A DNA stretch of 9,285 bases from the NCBI GenBank assembly GCA_934675695.1, contig CAKURN010000043.1, positions 1-9,285 of the forward strand, in the 5' to 3' direction. The DNA comes from an uncultured Candidatus Melainabacteria bacterium. GTDB lineage: Bacteria > Cyanobacteriota > Vampirovibrionia > Gastranaerophilales > Gastranaerophilaceae. Below are positions 6,075 to 9,285 of this stretch, one piece after another. Within the stretch, counting starts at the first letter, position 1. Each line of letters begins with the position of its first letter. The notes beneath the pieces were generated by a model that had not been told where the DNA came from, did no database searches, and saw nothing but the letters and a program-made list of their open reading frames with translations. A program made the position numbers and the translations under genes.

Positions 6075-6902
6075 ATGGCAACTAGAAAAATTAATCCAAC
6101 TTCCCCTGGTCAACGTGGTATGACAAGACCAGATTATTCTGAAATCACTACTTCTACTCCTGAAAAATCATTAGTTAAATCATTAACAAAAACAGGTGGT
6201 AGAAACAATACAGGTAGAATCACAACTCGTCATATCGGTGGCGGTCACAAACGTGCTTACCGTTTAGTTGATTTTAAAAGAGACAAAATCGGCATCGAAG
6301 GTTCAGTTATGACAATCGAATACGATCCTAACAGAAACGTTAGAATTTGTTTGATTAGCTACGTTGACGGTGAAAAAAGATACATTTTATGCCCAGAAGG
6401 CTTAAATGTTGGCGATAAAATTGTTTCAGGCCCTGAAGCAGATATTAAAACCGGAAATGCACTTCCATTAGATTCTATTCCTCTTGGTGCTTTGGTTCAC
6501 AATATTGAACTAAGACCTGGTAGAGGTGGAAAAATGGCTAGATCTGCAGGTAACTCTGCACAAGTTATGGCTAAAGAAGGTAACTATGTTACAATTAAAC
6601 TTCCATCTTCAGAAATGAGAATGGTAAGAAAAGATTGTTACGCAACTATCGGTGTTTTAGGCAACTCTGAATACAAAAACTTGTCAACCGGTAAAGCAGG
6701 TAGAACCAGATACTTGGGTATCAAACCTACAGTGCGTGGTGTTACAATGAACCCTGTTGATCACCCACACGGTGGTGGTGAAGGTAAAACAGGTCCTGGT
6801 GGAAATCCAAAAACTCCATGGGGTAAACCTGCACTTGGTTACAAAACTCGTAACAAGAAAAAAGCTTCTAGTAAGCTAATTGTAAGAAGAAGAAAAAAAT
6901 AG
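6075..6902 (+). CDS. rplB: 50S ribosomal protein L2
   Basis: L2 is required for subunit joining and for peptidyl transferase activity of the large subunit. At 275 residues it has the normal length. Recognisable stretches are NPTSPGQRGMTRPDY at the N-terminus, TGGRNNTGRITTRHIGGGHKR (about 41-61), the LVDFKRDKIGIEG segment, LRPGRGGKMARSAGNSAQ, and the highly conserved C-terminal NPVDHPHGGGEGK (226-238), including H230, equivalent to E. coli His229. The tail ends in a basic stretch, KLIVRRRKK. The ATG is nine bases after AGGAG, which is embedded in the end of rplW. Its TAG stop overlaps the AGGAGA used by rpsS. Confidence 0.98.
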   Translation: MATRKINPTSPGQRGMTRPDYSEITTSTPEKSLVKSLTKTGGRNNTGRITTRHIGGGHKRAYRLVDFKRDKIGIEGSVMTIEYDPNRNVRICLISYVDGEKRYILCPEGLNVGDKIVSGPEADIKTGNALPLDSIPLGALVHNIELRPGRGGKMARSAGNSAQVMAKEGNYVTIKLPSSEMRMVRKDCYATIGVLGNSEYKNLSTGKAGRTRYLGIKPTVRGVTMNPVDHPHGGGEGKTGPGGNPKTPWGKPALGYKTRNKKKASSKLIVRRRKK

Positions 6903-6916
6903 GAGAACATAAATAG

Positions 6917-7195
6917 ATGGCTCGTTCATTAAAAAAAGGTCCATACGTTCATGCTTCTTTATCAAAAAAGATAGACGCAATGAATGAAAAAAACGAAAAA
7001 AAAGTTATTAAAACTTGGTCTAGAGCTTCTATGATTGTGCCTGATATGTTAGGACACACTATTGCAGTTCACAATGGTAAAACTCACGTACCAGTTTATG
7101 TTACTGAACAAATGGTTGGTCATAAATTAGGTGAATTTGCACTAACAAGAACATACAGAGGTCATGCTGCTGATAAAACAGCTAAGAAGAAATAG
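6917..7195 (+). CDS. rpsS: 30S ribosomal protein S19
   Basis: S19 is a head protein of the small subunit that contacts S13 and bridges to the large subunit. The 92-residue sequence is strongly conserved: MARSLKKGPYV at the start, TWSRASMIVPDMLGHTIAVHNG in the middle, then HVPVYVTEQMVGHKLGEFALTRTYRGH and a lysine-rich tail. The AGGAGA site at 6901-6906 overlaps the rplB stop, ten bases before the ATG. The gap to rplV is 31 bases, the largest inside the tight part of the operon, and shows nothing beyond the rplV binding site. Confidence 0.98.
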   Translation: MARSLKKGPYVHASLSKKIDAMNEKNEKKVIKTWSRASMIVPDMLGHTIAVHNGKTHVPVYVTEQMVGHKLGEFALTRTYRGHAADKTAKKK

Positions 7196-7226
7196 TTACA
7201 CAAAATAACTTTAAGGAAAAAATAAA

Positions 7227-7562
7227 ATGCAAGAAGCTATATCAAAACAAACAGATATTAAGATGACGGTTAGAAAAATCCGTAGAGTGATTAATCTAAT
7301 TCGTGGCAAAAAAGTAACTGAAGCACAAAGAATGCTTAAGTTCATGCCATATTTTGCAGCTAGAATAGTTGAAAAAAACTTAAAAGCTGCAGTAGCTAAT
7401 GCATCTGAAAAATTTGGTGCAACAGCTGAAGTTCTTAAAATCTCTGAAATTTTTGCAGATGAAGCTCCAACATATAGACGTGTTAGACCAAGAGCTCAAG
7501 GCAGAATGTACAAAAGATTAAAAAGAACATCTCATTTAACAGTGAAAGTAGCAAAGGACTAG
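7227..7562 (+). CDS. rplV: 50S ribosomal protein L22
   Basis: L22 spans the large subunit; its long beta-hairpin lines the exit tunnel and, with L4, affects macrolide response. The 111 residues contain the family signatures KIRRVINLIRGKKVTEAQRML, the NLKAAVANASEKFG helix and, toward the end, the hairpin with ADEAPTYRRVRPRAQGRMYKR leading to KRTSHLTVKV. The hairpin region matches the usual length by eye, with no sign of the deletions known in resistant mutants. AAGGA at 7213-7217 precedes the ATG by nine bases. The stop TAG overlaps AGGAGA of rpsC. Confidence 0.97.
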   Translation: MQEAISKQTDIKMTVRKIRRVINLIRGKKVTEAQRMLKFMPYFAARIVEKNLKAAVANASEKFGATAEVLKISEIFADEAPTYRRVRPRAQGRMYKRLKRTSHLTVKVAKD

Positions 7563-7571
7563 GAGAAAGCT

Positions 7572-8312
7572 ATGGGACAAAAGACACATCCAACCGGATT
7601 TAGAGTAGGAATCATTGAACCATGGGTTTCTACTTGGTACGCAAAAAAAGGACAATATGCACTAAATATTGCTCAAGATGCTCAAATTAGAAAATTCATC
7701 AAGAAAAAATTGTACACAGCAGGTGTTTCAAGAATCAATATTGCTAGAAAAGCAAACAATGTAAACATCACTGTTGTTACAGCAAAACCTGGTATCGTAG
7801 TAGGTCGTGGCGGTCAAGGTATTGATGATCTTAGGGTTGCGGTTCAAAAGCTAATCAAAACAAATACAGTTTCAATTGATGTTGTAGAAGTAGCAAGAAT
7901 TGATGTTGATGCTCAATTAGTTGCTGAAAACATTGCACTTCAACTTGAAAAACGTATTGCATTCAGACGTGCTATGAAACAAGCAATGCAAAGAACAATG
8001 CGTGCAGGCGTTCAAGGTATTAAAGTAATGGTATCAGGACGTTTGGGCGGTGCTGAAATTGCACGTTCAGAATGGGCAAAAGAAGGAAGAATTCCTCTAC
8101 AAACATTAAGAGCTGATGTTCAATATGGTTTTGCAGAAGCAGATACTATAATGGGTAAAATCGGTGTTAAAGTTTGGGTATTTAAGGGTGATTTGATGCC
8201 TGGTGAAAAAGCTGATCAAAACGTTAAAGTTAAAAAACCGGCAGCAAAAGAAAACACTCGTTTCCAAAGACGCCCAAAACGCGGTGAACAACAAACACCA
8301 AGTGAAGCGTAA
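7572..8312 (+). CDS. rpsC: 30S ribosomal protein S3
   Basis: S3 forms part of the mRNA entry channel with helicase function. The 246-residue protein has the N-terminal MGQKTHPTGFRVGII, a KH type-2 domain with the GRGG loop at 78-81 (GIVVGRGGQGIDDLR), the VQGIKVMVSGRLGGAEIARSEW block of the C-terminal domain and GKIGVKVWVFKGD. A basic, low-complexity tail of about 35 residues follows (KPAAKENTRFQRRPKRGEQQ), making it somewhat longer than the 233 residues of E. coli S3; such tails vary between phyla. AGGAGA at 7561-7566 lies five bases before the ATG. Confidence 0.97.
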   Translation: MGQKTHPTGFRVGIIEPWVSTWYAKKGQYALNIAQDAQIRKFIKKKLYTAGVSRINIARKANNVNITVVTAKPGIVVGRGGQGIDDLRVAVQKLIKTNTVSIDVVEVARIDVDAQLVAENIALQLEKRIAFRRAMKQAMQRTMRAGVQGIKVMVSGRLGGAEIARSEWAKEGRIPLQTLRADVQYGFAEADTIMGKIGVKVWVFKGDLMPGEKADQNVKVKKPAAKENTRFQRRPKRGEQQTPSEA

Positions 8313-8326
8313 TTTAAGAAATAACT

Positions 8327-8332
8327 AGGAGA
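8327..8332 (+). promoter_or_regulatory. Ribosome binding site upstream of rplP, followed by a start-stop pair
   Basis: AGGAGA precedes two in-frame ATG codons at 8342 and 8348. The first is nine bases away and gives the family-typical MLMPKKTKFRKK; the second is fifteen away. Only one base after the site there is also an ATG directly followed by TAA (8334-8339), too close to be a normal start. Confidence 0.7.
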
Positions 8333-8341
8333 AATGTAAAA

Positions 8342-8746
8342 ATGTTAATGCCTAAAAAAACAAAATTTCGTAAAAAAATGAAAGGCAATATGAAAGGGAC
8401 TGAGACTCGTGGCTGCCAATTAGAATTTGGTCAATACGGTCTACAAGCTCTTGAACCGGCTTGGATTACATCAAGACAAATTGAAGCTGCACGTCGTGTA
8501 ATTACTAGAAAAATCAAACGTGGCGGTAATGTTTGGATCAAGATTTTCCCTGACAAACCAATTACAGCAAAACCTGCTGAAACTCGTATGGGTAAAGGTA
8601 AAGGTAACCCTGAATATTGGGTAGCTGTTGTTAAACCAGGCAGAGTTTTATTTGAAGTTGCTTTCGACGTAAAAGAAGAAGCAATTGAAGCATTAAATCT
8701 TGCTGCTCAAAAATTGCCTATCAAATTAAGAGTAATAGAAAAGTAG
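8342..8746 (+). CDS. rplP: 50S ribosomal protein L16
   Basis: L16 helps organise the A-site of the large subunit and contacts tRNA. The 134-residue product is of usual length. It opens with MLMPKKTKFRKKMKG, as in most L16 proteins (MLxPK), which supports the first ATG. Further signatures are QYGLQALEPAWITSRQIEAARR, the KRGGNVWIKIFPDKPITAKPAETRMGKGKGNPEYWVAVVKPGRVLFE stretch covering both conserved L16 motifs (including the arginine in ETRMGKGKG), and EALNLAAQKLPIK at the end. Spaced 29 bases after rpsC and 17 before rpmC, in standard operon order. Confidence 0.97.
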   Translation: MLMPKKTKFRKKMKGNMKGTETRGCQLEFGQYGLQALEPAWITSRQIEAARRVITRKIKRGGNVWIKIFPDKPITAKPAETRMGKGKGNPEYWVAVVKPGRVLFEVAFDVKEEAIEALNLAAQKLPIKLRVIEK

Positions 8747-8763
8747 CGAAAAGGTAAAATACA

Positions 8764-8961
8764 ATGAAACTTCAAGAAATAAAAGAAAAAACTATAGACG
8801 AATTAAAGGATTTAATTCTTGAATCAAAAAAAGAATTATTTACTTTGAAAATGGGACACAACAAATTAAAACAATTGGAAAACACTGCTTCAATTTCTAA
8901 CAAAAAAAGAGAAATAGCACGTATGAAGACTGTTTTAAGACAAAAAGAAATGAATGTGTAA
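8764..8961 (+). CDS. rpmC: 50S ribosomal protein L29
   Basis: L29 is a small helical protein at the tunnel exit next to L23. The 65 residues show the two-helix pattern: LQEIKEKTIDELKDLILESKKELFTLKM, then QLENTASISNKKREIARMKTVLRQKE, where QLENT and IARMKTVLR are the family's most conserved parts. AAGG at 8751-8754 is nine bases upstream of the ATG. The stop TAA overlaps the AAGGA that serves rpsQ. Confidence 0.95.
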   Translation: MKLQEIKEKTIDELKDLILESKKELFTLKMGHNKLKQLENTASISNKKREIARMKTVLRQKEMNV

Positions 8962-8972
8962 AGGATAAAACA

Positions 8973-9218
8973 ATGCCTAAAAAAGTAAAACAAGGTACAG
9001 TAGTGAGCGACAAAATGGAAAAAGCGGTAGTTGTTGAAGTTACTGAACATAAAGCTCACAAAAAATATAAAAAGACAATGACATTCACAAAGAACTTCAA
9101 AGTTCGTGATGAACAAAATACTTGTCATGTAGGCGACGTTATTACAATAGTTGAATCAAGACCATTATCAGGTTCAATTCATTGGACATTAGATAAAGTT
9201 GTAAGCGTTGCAAAATAG
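8973..9218 (+). CDS. rpsQ: 30S ribosomal protein S17
   Basis: S17 is a primary 16S rRNA-binding protein with an OB-fold. The 81-residue sequence has GTVVSDKMEKAVVVEV at the N-terminus, a basic central segment EHKAHKKYKKTMTFTKNFKVRDE, CHVGDVITIVESRPLSGSIHW (the S17 signature region) and a final strand DKVVSV. The N-terminal MPKKVKQG and length fit the family. AAGGA at 8961-8965 is seven bases before the ATG. Confidence 0.95.
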   Translation: MPKKVKQGTVVSDKMEKAVVVEVTEHKAHKKYKKTMTFTKNFKVRDEQNTCHVGDVITIVESRPLSGSIHWTLDKVVSVAK

Positions 9219-9244
9219 TTAATTAAGTATAAGGTAGCAAAAAA

Positions 9245-9285
9245 ATGATACAACAAGAAACAAGATTACGAGTTGCAGATAACAC
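9245..9285 (+). CDS. rplN: 50S ribosomal protein L14, N-terminal fragment (runs off the window)
   Basis: Only the first 13 codons and part of the next are present. They read MIQQETRLRVADN, matching the highly conserved start of L14 (MIQxxTxLxVADNSGA), a large-subunit protein at the interface with the small subunit. The position directly after rpsQ is the standard one. AAGG at 9231-9234 is ten bases before the ATG. The truncation is due only to the window edge. Confidence 0.9.
   Translation, partial: MIQQETRLRVADN

Noticed and set aside
8106..8294. Minus-strand frame of 62 codons
   Set aside because: Antisense to rpsC; composition is a by-product of the rpsC codons.
8772..9128. Minus-strand frame of 118 codons, rich in Phe and Cys
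   Set aside because: Antisense to rpmC and rpsQ; Phe-rich because of A-rich lysine codons on the other strand, not a membrane protein.

Overview
This is an AT-rich bacterial window (by eye about one third G+C) with dense gene packing. Its right half is the start of a conserved S10-type ribosomal protein operon, rplC-rplD-rplW-rplB-rpsS-rplV-rpsC-rplP-rpmC-rpsQ-rplN, preceded by a separately placed rpsJ. The left half holds four unrelated genes: the 3' part of comEC, dapL, a small XRE-family regulator on the minus strand, and a prepilin-like protein.

The likely source is a non-photosynthetic relative of cyanobacteria (Vampirovibrionia/Melainabacteria, for example Gastranaerophilales). Three things point that way. 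The S10 protein has a cyanobacteria-like central block (KRRVYCVLRSPHVDK, then SREHFE and RIIDIYEP). Lysine and peptidoglycan precursors appear to be made by DapL, the aminotransferase route typical of cyanobacteria, plants and chlamydiae. The prepilin starts MKKAFTLAEV, a form I recall as frequent in gut Melainabacteria. This is inference from remembered families, not a database result.

Layout. Positions 1-2668: comEC (5' end outside the window) followed by dapL, whose Shine-Dalgarno overlaps the comEC stop, so the two are probably one transcript. Positions 2676-2713: a 15-bp perfect hairpin between convergent genes that can serve both strands. Positions 2694-3899: the XRE regulator and the prepilin-like gene are divergent, sharing a 90-bp spacer with two overlapping promoter candidates and a 10-bp palindrome, a layout that suggests local control of the prepilin by the regulator. 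Positions 3900-4007: a promoter region for rpsJ. Positions 4008-4325: rpsJ. Positions 4326-4470: an unusually long 145-bp gap that may hold a second promoter and a leader for the rplC operon. From 4471 to the right edge the genes follow with gaps of -1 to 31 bases, mostly with clear AAGG/AGGAG sites, some overlapping the preceding stop codon.

Functionally the right half supplies ribosomal proteins in the usual conserved order. The left half combines DNA uptake (ComEC), diaminopimelate synthesis (DapL) and a surface or pilus-like protein with its probable regulator. I see no RNA genes, CRISPR array or insertion sequence, and no clearly new system. The most distinctive parts are the regulator/prepilin switch region and the split between rpsJ and rplC.
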